NCBI GenBank assembly: GCA_030248295.1
Contig: JASANH010001537.1
Location: 806,001-870,000 of the forward strand
Length of the DNA: 64,000 nt
Source: Mesodorylaimus sp. YZB2_4
Lineage: Eukaryota; Nematoda; Enoplea; Dorylaimida; Dorylaimidae
Direction: 5' to 3'
Numbering within the stretch: the first letter of the stretch is position 1; the number at the start of each line of letters is the position of its first letter. Below are positions 22,673-32,530 of this stretch, in pieces. The translations under genes were made by a program, and so were the position numbers. The notes under the pieces were generated by a model. It did no database searches and had not been told where the DNA came from. It was given only the letters and a program-made list of their open reading frames with translations.

Positions 22673-24982
22673 TCACTCCGATTCTATAGCTAAATTGCGA
22701 GCTTGCGATTCCGCGAATTGTTCCAGTTCTGCCATAGCCACTAGCAGGTGCTTTTTCTTTGGGAAGAGTCGATCTTTGTTAGCGAAATACTCCACAGTAT
22801 CTTTCTGATGCACAAACGCCTGCCTGCCGTGATCATTGAAGAAACAGACCAAGACCCACGGACCTTTGGATGATGGTTTGGGACATAGCGCTTCCGATTC
22901 AGGCAAGACGCGAGCAGGCCACCAAGGCAGATACTTCATTTTAGCCCATACCAAAGATCCAGGTTGATATGTCACTGACCCAGTGTTATCCGAATGATCC
23001 TCACCCCCGTCTTCGACATCGACCCATTGGTCATCTTGCACTGCATCTGCTGAACACGCTGCTATCGATTCCGATTCTGTCGCGGGTGCATGTGTTTTAC
23101 CACCAACTTCGCCTTGGTACAGTTGCAAGTGATTGACATGAACCACTTTGTCTGCTCCAGGTTGCATGATAGGTCGGATACATGCGGTGACTGGTGATGG
23201 CATAGCGATAATACGATAAGGTCCCAAAAATCGGTCCAGTAGTTTGGTCGATAAACCTCGAGATGCCGCCAAACGCCTGATCATGACCAGAGAGCCAACT
23301 CTGAAGGGAATCTGATGAATCGACTTGTTGTACTGCCGAGCCTGTGCTTGTTGAGCCTTCTTGATTTCCTGAGTGACTACAGTGTACGCTTCCGCTAACT
23401 GCTGTTTCATCTGGACCACGTAATCGATATGCAAAAATTGTTGACTGCTATCCAACCCAAACGCGCGATCCAATGGAAAAGCCATGTCACGTCCATACAC
23501 GAGCATTGAAGGCGAGTACCCGGTCGAAGAATGAACACTCGTGCGGAATGCGAACAAGGCAAATGGAATAAACAAGTCCCAATCCTGTTGATGTGCACTC
23601 GTATACACGGCTATGCAATCGATCAAAACTTTGTTGTATCTTTCGACCTGACCATCACACTGCGGATGATAAGCTGTGGTTGACAGTTTGCGAATATTCA
23701 GAAACTGATAGATGCCTTTCATAAGTTCCGATGTGAACTGTGCACCCAGATCAGTTAAAATTGAGCGCGGACATCCAAAGCGACAGATAATATGCTCCAC
23801 GAAAATGCGCGCTATTGTCTCTGCACGTGCATCTTCCATCGCGAATGCCTCCGGCCATTTCGTGAACGCATCGATGAGCACCAAAATATATGTGTTGCCA
23901 GCACGCGATGTCGTCAGCGGTCCCACGATGTCCATGCTCACTCGCTCGAATGGTGCTCCAACCGGAATCGAAATCAATGGTGCTTTACCCCACTGATGAG
24001 GAGACTTCCTTCTTGCGCAGATCAGACACGATTTGCAGTACTGGTGAACATCTTTGCGCATACTTGACCAATACACCCGCTGTTTCAGACGTGTAAAAGT
24101 GCGATCTACGCCCATGTGACCAGCTAAAGGATCATTATGAAAGGCTGCCAAGACTTCTTGTTGCAAACTGACTGGCAATGCGATGACGGAACCCTCCGTG
24201 ACTCGACCACGAGTGCGATAAATAACATGATAACGCAAAACCGATCCAGGTCCATTTTGAAGAAAGTATGATTCCGCTAGCTTTGCCAACTCCTGATCTC
24301 CTGCCTCTCCCTCCTTCGTTTCCAGGAAGGTGATAATTCGACCCAGAAAGGGGTCTTCGCGCTGAGCCTCTGTCAAAAGTGTATCGTCGATGAAAGCCAA
24401 TTCATCCTCCGAAACGTGATTATCCGACTTCATCTGATTTTCCTGCACAGTCTCTGCCTCCAAAGCTGCCAACCTGGCGTTGGAACACGCTGAAACTGAA
24501 ACCAAATTGACTACGGGCACGTCCGATGTAGATGCAACTGGAAGGCGAGATAGTGCATCCGCATGACAGTGATTTTTACCAGGCTGATAAACGACTTTGA
24601 AATCGTACCCTTGCAAGCGTTCAACAAAATGACCCCAACGCGGGCTATCTTCGACCTCTTTTGTTGTATGCCAAGCAGTCAAAGCACGGTGATCCGTGTA
24701 CACAATGAAATGACGAGCCATCAGATAAGTGCGAAATTTCTTGACTCCAAAGAAGACTGCTAATGCTTCGCGATCTGTCGTGCTGTAATTCTTCTCTGCT
24801 GAACTGAGTGAACGAGATGCATATGCGACGACCCACCGGGCGTCTGGCTCTTCTGGATGATATTGTTCCAAAACTGCACCCAGTCCCTCGCCTGATGCAT
24901 CTGTACTAAGCGCGAATGGCAAGTTGAAATCTGGAAAGCGCAGAATAGGTTCTGATAACAAGACATGAACAAGACAAGACAT
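22673..24982 (-). CDS. Gypsy pol fragment: RNase H, integrase, PWWP-like tail
   Basis: The frame starts inside the RT C-terminus (EPILRFPDF). RNase H follows: ALSTDASGEGLGAVLEQ, YSTTDREALAVFFGVKKFR and YTDHRALTAW. The integrase has an HHCC zinc finger (LAGHMGVDRTF, then CKSCLICARR). Its core has VSMDIVGPL, LTDLGAQFTSELM and TAYHPQCDGQVERYN, giving the two Asp and the Glu of the DDE triad. A GPY/F-type segment follows (LLDRFLGPYRI). Residues about 674-740 then read PGSLVWAKMKYLPWWPARV, VLVCFFNDHGRQAFVHQKD and Phe/Leu-rich sequence. This is the layout of a PWWP chromatin-reader domain rather than the chromodomain of chromoviruses. The frame is open over 769 codons, but the missing upstream RT and gag make the copy defective. 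Confidence 0.88.
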   Translation of the reverse strand: MSCLVHVLLSEPILRFPDFNLPFALSTDASGEGLGAVLEQYHPEEPDARWVVAYASRSLSSAEKNYSTTDREALAVFFGVKKFRTYLMARHFIVYTDHRALTAWHTTKEVEDSPRWGHFVERLQGYDFKVVYQPGKNHCHADALSRLPVASTSDVPVVNLVSVSACSNARLAALEAETVQENQMKSDNHVSEDELAFIDDTLLTEAQREDPFLGRIITFLETKEGEAGDQELAKLAESYFLQNGPGSVLRYHVIYRTRGRVTEGSVIALPVSLQQEVLAAFHNDPLAGHMGVDRTFTRLKQRVYWSSMRKDVHQYCKSCLICARRKSPHQWGKAPLISIPVGAPFERVSMDIVGPLTTSRAGNTYILVLIDAFTKWPEAFAMEDARAETIARIFVEHIICRFGCPRSILTDLGAQFTSELMKGIYQFLNIRKLSTTAYHPQCDGQVERYNKVLIDCIAVYTSAHQQDWDLFIPFALFAFRTSVHSSTGYSPSMLVYGRDMAFPLDRAFGLDSSQQFLHIDYVVQMKQQLAEAYTVVTQEIKKAQQAQARQYNKSIHQIPFRVGSLVMIRRLAASRGLSTKLLDRFLGPYRIIAMPSPVTACIRPIMQPGADKVVHVNHLQLYQGEVGGKTHAPATESESIAACSADAVQDDQWVDVEDGGEDHSDNTGSVTYQPGSLVWAKMKYLPWWPARVLPESEALCPKPSSKGPWVLVCFFNDHGRQAFVHQKDTVEYFANKDRLFPKKKHLLVAMAELEQFAESQARNLAIESE

Positions 24983-24985
24983 GTC

Positions 24986-25007
24986 ATGAACCCCATTATC
25001 ACTACAT
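24986..25007 (-). repeat. 22-bp remnant of the 5' LTR
   Basis: Identical to 21472-21493. On the minus strand it is the first 22 bases of the LTR, fused to internal pol sequence; CATG words at the junction suggest a deletion through short homology. TCTA follows on the plus strand. Confidence 0.7.
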
Positions 25008-25365
25008 CTATACTAATAGGTGCTGTAAGTACCTACAAGCAAAAATATCAGAGTTTCTCTGATGTACGCAAGACGGGATCGCGTGATTGTGGAGTTGAGG
25101 CTTAGTGTTCATTCTGTATCTTCTGCGGTTAGTAGGCCTACCTGAGACAGGCAGACTGTGGTGAACCCATATCAGATTTGATCAATTTTTGCAAAACGCC
25201 TGTCTTCAAACATGCCATAGATGAGAGAACTCAAAAACAACACTGCAACCGATGATAATCTAATCACCGAATCATTTTCAAACAGACTGTATCTGAATAG
25301 CTGACGGCATTACCTACGGTTTGTATAGTTCGAATAAAGTATTCTATCCCATTATCAAGTCTCGC

Positions 25366-25710
25366 TCAATCAGTCGCTGTTGCATTACAGCCACACCTCC
25401 GACGGCTGGGCCATGTGCTCGACCAAAATCCCAAATCTCGGCTGGGCTGTCCAGGTTGTGTTTCAAGTACGATGTACTAGTTAAATGTCGATTTTGCGAC
25501 TTATCAATGATCATAACATTTGCAGTAACTGCTCGCAATTAACTTACCCTGACTGTGACATTCACGACTTCCGATGACACACACTTCGTGCCGTTGATTT
25601 CGCACGTAGGCGAGCACCGAGGAATATAAAAACAATTGGGCGCGAAGGCCATGCGATAATAATTAGCTTTGAATTCAGGGGGTGTCACACACACATTACA
25701 TCTCAGCAGG
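25366..25710 (-). CDS. PDGF/VEGF-like cystine-knot, locus 3 (partial)
   Basis: Two exons are clear on the minus strand: one ending at 25548, and 25476-25366, separated by a 71-base intron in phase 0. The first reads RCNVCVTPP, then MAFAPNCFYIPRCSPTC, KCVSSEVVNVTVR. The last reads YIVLETQPG... and ends RRCGCNATATD and stop, supplying the C-x-C pair. The pattern matches locus 2, with the knot motif CSPTC lacking the usual Gly. The 5' end is unresolved: an in-frame TGA lies upstream at about 25725 and no acceptor in the expected phase is evident, nor a signal peptide exon. It is either a gene with a missed first exon or a decaying copy. The Gypsy element is inserted about 350 bases downstream. 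Confidence 0.55.
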
Positions 25711-26467
25711 TATATTGTTGCAGTGCCAAATCACGGTCTTCACTCCAAAACACCCCTTCTTCGAAACCTACGGCCGCCATCTTTCCCGTGTTAGCATGTC
25801 TCCAATCAGATCGCCACTACTGCTATAAGGATATGTTGACATTTGCGCTTCTTAAGATCAGCCTCCGACGCTACTGATCTTGAAGATAGCTACGTGAAAG
25901 GGGCACAAAAAATAAGAAGAAAAAGTGCAATAGCACAGTGTCGATGGCCATATTGGGTTCGACGAGCTGAATAGTTCATTGTGCGCTCGGTCACAAGGTC
26001 AGTCTTGTCAACTCTTTAGAGTGTGCAAGCTACCGGGCAGCGGGTTAGCTGGATGTGTGTCCAACATGTCAGAAATACATTCTGTCTCTATTTGAAATTA
26101 CACTTGAATTTTTAACAGAAACAGAGTCAATAAAATCTCAATTTCGATTAGATGCAAAGCAAATGCACTTCACAGTATGCTCATTAGAAGCCGCACGTCT
26201 GAAATGAATAGCAAGTGAGGCTGTATCTCTTGCATAGCATTTATTATAAGGCCGTTTCGCGCCACAACAATGCCCGCTGCTAACCCCTATACTTCCGTAT
26301 TTTTGATTTTTGGATGGCAGTCCGTCCGGCAAAACTCTAAGACGCCTATAGTTACTATACTACAAAAACTACAAAAACTCGCCAACCCTAGCTGGAAAGT
26401 CTTTTACGACTGCCAGTGCACAAATCTATTGGAGTCTTCGTGTAATTCTAGCTCAATTAACTGTACT

Positions 26468-26831
26468 CTACATAGCGCTACACCCGCAAGTAACATGGCT
26501 GGGCAATTCTTTCGTTACTGGTCCAAGGCGTCTGCCATCTGACGGAGCGATGCCCAATGAAACTTCCCACAACTCATACTGGAACAAAACTTGTCTCAGT
26601 TCAGTCCTTGTGCTCACAATCAGACCAGCTTACCTCTTTCTCGAACTCGAACTTTCTCCACTTGGATCAGTTGACAATTGGTGTCATTGGTATCACACCT
26701 GCCTTTACATCGGGGCAGATAGACGCTCGGTGGCACTGCATATTTCCGATATGTCATGCGTGTACCAGGCCTCTCATACACGACTGGCCTTGGAGCAAAT
26801 CTACGCGAATGTTGATTGGTCTGCACGCCAA
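26468..26831 (-). CDS. PDGF/VEGF-like cystine-knot, locus 4 (partial)
   Basis: Exon 2 ends at a GTAAGC donor (last exon base 26634) and carries YLPRCKGRC and CQLIQVEKVRVR. Its start near 26831 is the best phase fit but uncertain. Exon 3 (26578-26468) reads YELWEVSLGIAPSDG... and ends HVTCGCSAM and stop, the same length as in locus 3 (37 codons). Exon 2 lacks the first-strand cysteines and the PxC Cys seen in loci 1-3. The donor is in phase 1 but the natural acceptor is in phase 0, so normal splicing breaks the frame unless a weaker upstream acceptor (after GAGACAAG) is used. No signal exon was found. It may be a pseudogene. Confidence 0.48.
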
Positions 26832-26934
26832 CTGCACTCATCGAACGACGGTCGAAGAATTTAGGGCGGTCGCGTTGTCTAAATAACATTGCGATCTGGG
26901 TCTTCAAGCAGTGCGATCGATTCCTTCTGTAACC

Positions 26935-27115
26935 AAGCCTTAGAGGCGTTGCCGGGAGGCGGCCAACCGAAGTCGGCGGGCCAAAAACTCCGACTGGAGC
27001 AGGCAAGTCTTATGACTATACCTACGGCTGAAACATCAACCCGAGGGGTTGACGTTTCCTAGCCAGGGGAGAGTATCGATTACTCTCTCCCACTCGCCAT
27101 GGCCTACCAGGCACG
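26935..27115 (-). repeat. Interspersed hairpin repeat (R1), copy 3
   Basis: The most complete copy. Minus strand: CCTCGTGCCTGGTAGGCCAT, a GGGAGAGAGTAATCGATACT hairpin, AAACGTCAACCCCTCGGGTT hairpin, GTAGGTATAGTC, AGTCGGAGTTTTTGGCCC, GCCGACTTCGGTTGGCC and AAGGCTTGGTTACAG. It abuts the 5' side of PDGF/VEGF-like locus 4. Confidence 0.7.
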
Positions 27116-27629
27116 AGGGTTAAACTTCTAAACTTTCTAGTTCATGCATTCCATTCCACTCCCGCTGTACGTACTAGCGTACGGTTGACATTCAGGGGCA
27201 CGTGACACCCACGGCTAACAGGACAAGCACATGTCCAGGAAAATCGCCCTATCACCTGCAGTGATAGTATTTTGATCACTCCCACAAATCCAAAATAAGA
27301 TAACCATTAGGGCTCGAAGCTGCATACTGTAATCGATTCTGGCTGGCCACACGCAAGTAGCGTTTTGAAACGCCAAGATTCTGCTCTATTCACAGTCGCT
27401 TTTTGGCACCTCTGCGGGGGCGTGGATGATGTGTGCTCGCAGGACCCGAGCGTAAATGTCAGCTGTTGTTTTCGCCAAATAAACTTAAAAACTCATTCTA
27501 TTCTTTGTATCTCGAGAAAACTTTTTCCTGACCAAAGGCTTTGAGGAACCTAATGAATCAATAGGTCAACAGAAAATACTTTGAGAACATTAAAGCATCA
27601 GCTGCAAGAACAAGTAGGCGAGATTAGTA
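27116..27629. other. Intergenic, no gene seen
   Basis: Spans the 3' flank of the SLC17 gene. No supported ORF or named repeat. Confidence 0.35.
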
Positions 27630-30600
27630 TCACTGGGCAAAATCCGGCGATTCAGAGGATGATCCTGGGGAAGCCTGGTCGTCTTTTTTCATTGCCCAGC
27701 TTTGAATTTCAGCTACAAGGGATCGAGCTTGCGTAACTGGAGACACGTTTTAGTGATCAGTAACTTACCAGACCCAAAAACTAGAAATAAGAAGCCAGCA
27801 ACTGCCAAAAGGACTGCCATGAGCCAAAAGACTGCGCGCCATTCGTCACTGCTTTCCTAAAAATGGTAATTTGGTCATAAGTGCTTTTTACTATGAGTTC
27901 TGTAACATATGCTGACAGCTTATCACTGCACTTAATAATAAGTCACATACGTTCGGTGTCAAGGCAGCCACCACCAGGGGTGTTATAACAGCGCCGATCT
28001 GCCCCCAGAAACGACCCAACGCGTTCACAATTCCTGTGTAAGCTGGTGCCATCGACGTCGAACTCGTCGCGAATCCAGATAAATGAAAGGGATAGAAAAA
28101 ACAGGAGGTGACCATAAAGGCGATGGCGGCCGTCACCTCAGTGCAAGTCATATAAGCAGTAGCGATCAGAAAAGTACTCGTGGCGAATGAGCCTGAAATA
28201 ACAGGACATGCATGTTAAGCTTTAGCACATAAGATCTCGCTGACCGACAGAATTGAACAGCTTGCATATGCCAGTCGGAGTGAGCACTTTCTTAGAACGC
28301 ATCCGGTCGGCAATCGGAGCCGACACCGCTTTGCCCATAATCTGGAAGACAAAGGGTAAGGCGCTGTACAGGCCGTTCTGAAATAAGACGTTGAGTAAAG
28401 TCACGAAAGGCAGCAAAACACAGTCCTCACTTTTCGTAGATTCATCCTGAGCACTTGCTTGAAATAGGAGGGAACATATTGGTGCAAAGCAGCTGCCATG
28501 AAGCTCAATGAGAAGTGGCCACTCAAGGTGGCCCACAGAGGCACAGACAGCAACATTTGCTTCAACGGTATGCTGCGCCAGTTCACCTGAAAGCAGACGT
28601 CCCCCTTTACCTGACACTTGTACTGTTTTCCGGTATCTGCCCTTATCACTTCTGTATTTACTTGTATGAAACCATGCAGTAATGTGACTACAGGTATGGG
28701 GAGAAGACGGGAATAGTCACTGATATTTCGTGTGTTTTGTATCGCCATACAGTAAATCCAATGAAATAGGGCAGGCAACCAAATATTTCATGAAAACCAA
28801 TGAGTCACTTACTCGCTTTTTCAAATGCTGTTCTGCCAGTGACCGCCGGATATAGCGGAGTTCGTCTCGTTGCATCCACTTGTACTTTCTGGGCTTATCA
28901 GCCGCAAACACGAGCCAGATGGCCAATATCAACAAGCAAATTAGCCCTAAAACGAGACTCACGATCAACAAGATGCAGTAGGAACTCAAAATATCAACAT
29001 TGCTTTGCTGCCATACCTGCCGTGTAGAAGATGCTCGGCCACCCACCAAGGAAATGGGTTTGCTGGCACAGAAAAGCGTTCAAAGGCGTTCCCATAACCA
29101 AGGCTATTTGAATACCTACAAATAGAATAGGAATGGACAGTGTGACCAAGCCTGGCAGGCGTTGGAGGGAGGTTGACGACCGCAGTCGGTGGGACAAAGG
29201 CTCCGACTGGAGCAGGCAAGTCTTGCGACTATACCTACGGCTGAAACATCAACCCGAAGGGTTGAGTCTCCCAGCCAGGGGAACTCGCCATGGTCTACCA
29301 GGGGGGGGAGGTCACAGCAGGCGCACAAGTCCGTTTGATCGCATAGGATTTCAAGTGGCACATAAAAAAGAGGCTTACCAGTCGTATATAGGGCCAAGCA
29401 GGTGCTCCTATCGCTGGGTGGTATCCATTTGGCGGACATGGCCGACAATGTGGGGTACAGGGTCGCCTAAAACTGTGTCCTCCTCTTGGGCATTACCATA
29501 AAGCAGCAAGAGTGAACCTGTCCCGCAAATCCCATCAGAAATCGTACAAAGAAGACTGCAATCAAATCGCCGTAAACAGCAGCCACGGGTGTCAGCAAGC
29601 AAGCGACAGAGGACAAGGCCAAACAGGCGGCGATGATCCACTTGGGACTGTAGGCATCAGCAAAATATCCAACTGGAAGCGCAGTCACGAGACCACCCCA
29701 ATAAATAGCCGATAAGGCAATGCCTTTTTCACGACTGGCCCATACTAGCGGACCCTAAAAAGTGGATTCGATCACTTTGGGGTACTCCCCTAAAATTGAA
29801 TGTTGCACCCTCCAGCTCCTCGTACGTGCTAATTATGGGCCACAATAAGCTGGCCACCGTAGCTGACTGACTGCTAGTTACCCAAGCAGACTGCTAGTTA
29901 CCCAAGGGCCTGGTGCAGGTGCAAGCTCACGGCAAAACACTCGACTCGACCCTCAGCCGCCAAGTAATTCTAGGCTCGTACTCGTACCTCGTACTGCGTA
30001 ACGTCTTCGTCCAAGCCGGTACATCCATCGCCGACTTGAGCAATGGTCCGATTCTCGTCCACGATCTCTCCACTCCTGTTTGCTTCCCTCACAGAGGCCA
30101 GTGCAGTGCTGTTCACCATGCAGACGATGGCCATGCTGATCGTATTTTGCGTCAGTGTATTCGCAAAGCATACCAGAAGCAGGAGCATACTGAACTGGAA
30201 GCGGGCCGACTTCGGATTCCAGATAGCTGTCAATCAACACAAATCAATAGTTGGAAGGCAAACCCAGGCAATGTGCGCTGCGATTAACCTCTTCTAGTCT
30301 GCTCACGCCCTCCACCTAGCATGTCCACATGGAGAAAGCATGACGTGACAGAACATCAAGCATGAAAAGTGGACGGACTGCTAAAACAAGACCCCTACAA
30401 CGGGGGGGTCCGACACCGTACTCGCCTACCCGAGAGAGTATCGATTTTCTGAGGACTTGCCCATACAGATAAATCGAGAAGCAATGGGGTGCAAGGACTT
30501 ACACAATGGCGCTCGATCTTCCAGATCCTCATTCGGGCGTTTCTTGTCACTTTTTTGTTTTTCCTTTTTCGAGTCAACCGAGGATTCGAGTGATTTCGTC

Positions 30601-30701
30601 GGAGTCGATTTCTGGTCAGCTGGAAGCAAATTAGTGGACGCTGGTGGCGCAGCTTCTTTTCCTTCAGAATCTTGCGAACCGACTGAACTTGAGGGAAGCA
30701 T
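27630..30701 (-). CDS. SLC17-family anion transporter (MFS)
   Basis: SLC17 carriers (sialin, VGLUT, phosphate types) move organic anions across lysosomal, vesicular or plasma membranes. Eleven exons in phase: 30701-30503, 30226-29988, 29754-29518, 29466-29379, 29115-29017, 28946-28813, 28586-28431, 28377-28245, 28192-27951, 27856-27769 and 27712-27630, giving 565 residues. Residues 1-66 are a hydrophilic, charged cytoplasmic tail. Twelve membrane segments follow, with glycosylation sites (NST, NRS, NRT) in loop 1. Family motifs: MSAKWIPPSDRS, GGWPSIFY, NGLYSALPF and SAEIQSWA before a short Ser/Asp tail. The TM1 motif is TQNTISMAIV, where most relatives have an Arg, and loop 4 has DRSTCL for ERSRL. 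Intron 4 contains an R1 repeat. The substrate cannot be assigned. Confidence 0.88.
29143..29305 (-). repeat. Interspersed hairpin repeat (R1), copy 4
   Basis: Lies inside SLC17 intron 4 on the same strand as the gene. It has CTGGTAGACCATGGCGAG, CCCCTGGCTGGGA, the TCAACCCTTCGGGTTGA hairpin, GTAGGTATAGTCGCAAG, AGTCGGAGCC and CAGGCTTGGT. The first hairpin is deleted. Confidence 0.65.
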
Positions 30702-32530
30702 CGTGCAAGTACAAGCGATAAAGGGCCAGCTTAGGGTTGTCTGATCGACTTTACATTGCGGTTATCACATGTCACCTGCGAGTGCTATATGTCAGGACAC
30801 AGGGTGCATAAATGGCGCGATGCATGGCGAATCAGCCGCTGGGTGTGCCAGCATAAGTCGACCATGGGATGTATCGCCTTTGGCGCCTTAAAATAGGCGG
30901 CTATTGCACATGCAGTACAATTCATACGTTCCAGGTCAGGACTGTCAAATGGATATTATTCGAGTATTTACAGTGCATCTTCGTTTGCTCCTCACGAGAT
31001 GTGCACAAAGACATTCGTGTTGAGTATGGGGTCAGCACAGTATGGGGAGGATTGAATTATAAAACTTATTCAGCGAACCATGTGAGCCAAATTGTTCTGT
31101 GATCGGAGGTACTGGACATCAGCACAGAAAAGTACTGGAGAGAGGATTGACAGATTGGACCATTTCAGAAGATAAATCTGACTAAAAATATTGATGGACT
31201 TACCCGCTTTGCTATTCAAAACGTTGCATACCCGGCGTAAAGTTCCAGGTATCCGTTGTGACCCTCGTGCCTGATAGGCCATGGTGAGTGGGAGAGAAAT
31301 ATCGATCTCCCCTGGCTGGGAAACGTCAACTCCTCAGGTTGATGTTGCCAGCCGCAGTAGTCTCAAGAATTGCCTTTTTCCAGCCGAATAAAGTGTAACA
31401 CCAAGCTGTGAAACTGTTAAGATATGCTCCAGAGGGACGTACTACGTTTTCGTACAGTGCCATAGAGTTAGGGATTTTTTGAGGAAAGTGGGAGGACTTC
31501 TGCGACAAATCGATCGGTCTGTGATGTAGTTAGGCTGGGATGTTCCTAGCCCTCAGTCCTAATCACACCACACTCAATGATGCTCACCCAATGTACGCTG
31601 GTATGGCTGGTATCTTGCACTGCGACGGGCGCCGGTGATGCGAGCCATTGACAAACGAAGAAAAAGCGATCGAAATGAATATGCGAAGTGATGTAGTTTC
31701 TTTACTCGAGCGATCGGCGAGCACAAACTCACACAACATTTCAGGGCCACCCCCAAAAAACCCCCCCAAAAACACAGGCCTAAAAAAAGACTATTGGAAA
31801 TCGGTCCAAAAAAAAAAACAAAACACAAACAAAAAAACAAAAAAAAAAAACAGGATAATGCACGTGCCTATGCCTAATCAGTCGTCATGCAAATCTACAG
31901 AATAAAATTCGGTCAAGGTGCAGAAAAACCTGATGGCAGAATCAATAAGATGAAACGTATCTATTCCTAATGAGCTAGTTGCCTTGGTCCTGACATAAGA
32001 AGAGATTCTCACTCTCATTATGCGGCAAATCCAAATAGCCATATCACAGGTCTGTAACATTAGATCGCAAGCAAGTAGGGGTCTTGGGATTATCGGTTGA
32101 GAAAAATGTTGACTCGATTTCAAACCTCATTTTGCAGTCGGCAACAGATGCATTTGGTTTTCAAAGCTATGAGGAAGGACGAAAAGGTTGATCTGGGGAT
32201 TACTAGGAGAAGGACCCTATAGTGTTATTCTAATGGGGAGGTGGATATATTTTGAGCACCAATCGGTTTCGGGAGATTGGGTAGTTCAATACAGCAAGAC
32301 ACCAATCTCTTGCTGTGTTGAGTTCTTCTTGAAAATGCGAGACAGTATCGTGGCTTTTTGTGTTAGATGCTGCATGTTTTTCTTTCAATAAAAACCATAT
32401 GTACGTGCGAGTGTGAGTGTGAACGGATACATGCCACGGCATTTCCATGATTAAAATACTGTCATCTGCATCCACGCAACAGCATGCCATGCAGCAGAAA
32501 TTGGAACATGGAACCCGGTTAAACCTCGCC
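30702..32530. other. Intergenic between SLC17 and the patched-related gene
   Basis: No gene supported. It contains an R1 copy at 31255-31370 and an A-rich, C-interrupted tract at about 31750-31855. The 5' part should hold the SLC17 promoter. Confidence 0.35.
31255..31370 (+). repeat. Interspersed hairpin repeat (R1), copy 5
   Basis: Begins CCTCGTGCCTGATAGGCCAT, then GAGTGGGAGAGAAATATCGA, CTCCCCTGGCTGGGAAACGT and CAACTCCTCAGGTTGATG. The copy is truncated after the GCCGCAGTAGTC block. Confidence 0.6.

Larger units (their letters stand above)
21032..25011 (-). mobile_element. Ty3/Gypsy LTR retrotransposon, internally deleted
   Basis: The element lies on the minus strand. On the plus strand TCTA (21032-21035) precedes an LTR that begins TG at 21036 and ends CA at 21493. 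The last 22 bases of that LTR recur at 24986-25007, followed again by TCTA (25008-25011). TCTA therefore fits a 4-base target duplication. The right-hand (5') LTR is reduced to those 22 bases and is fused directly to the C-terminal part of the reverse transcriptase frame. Gag, protease and most of the RT are missing. What remains is RNase H, integrase with a PWWP-like tail, a second ORF, a polypurine tract and the 3' LTR. It lies between PDGF/VEGF-like loci 2 and 3. Confidence 0.85.
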
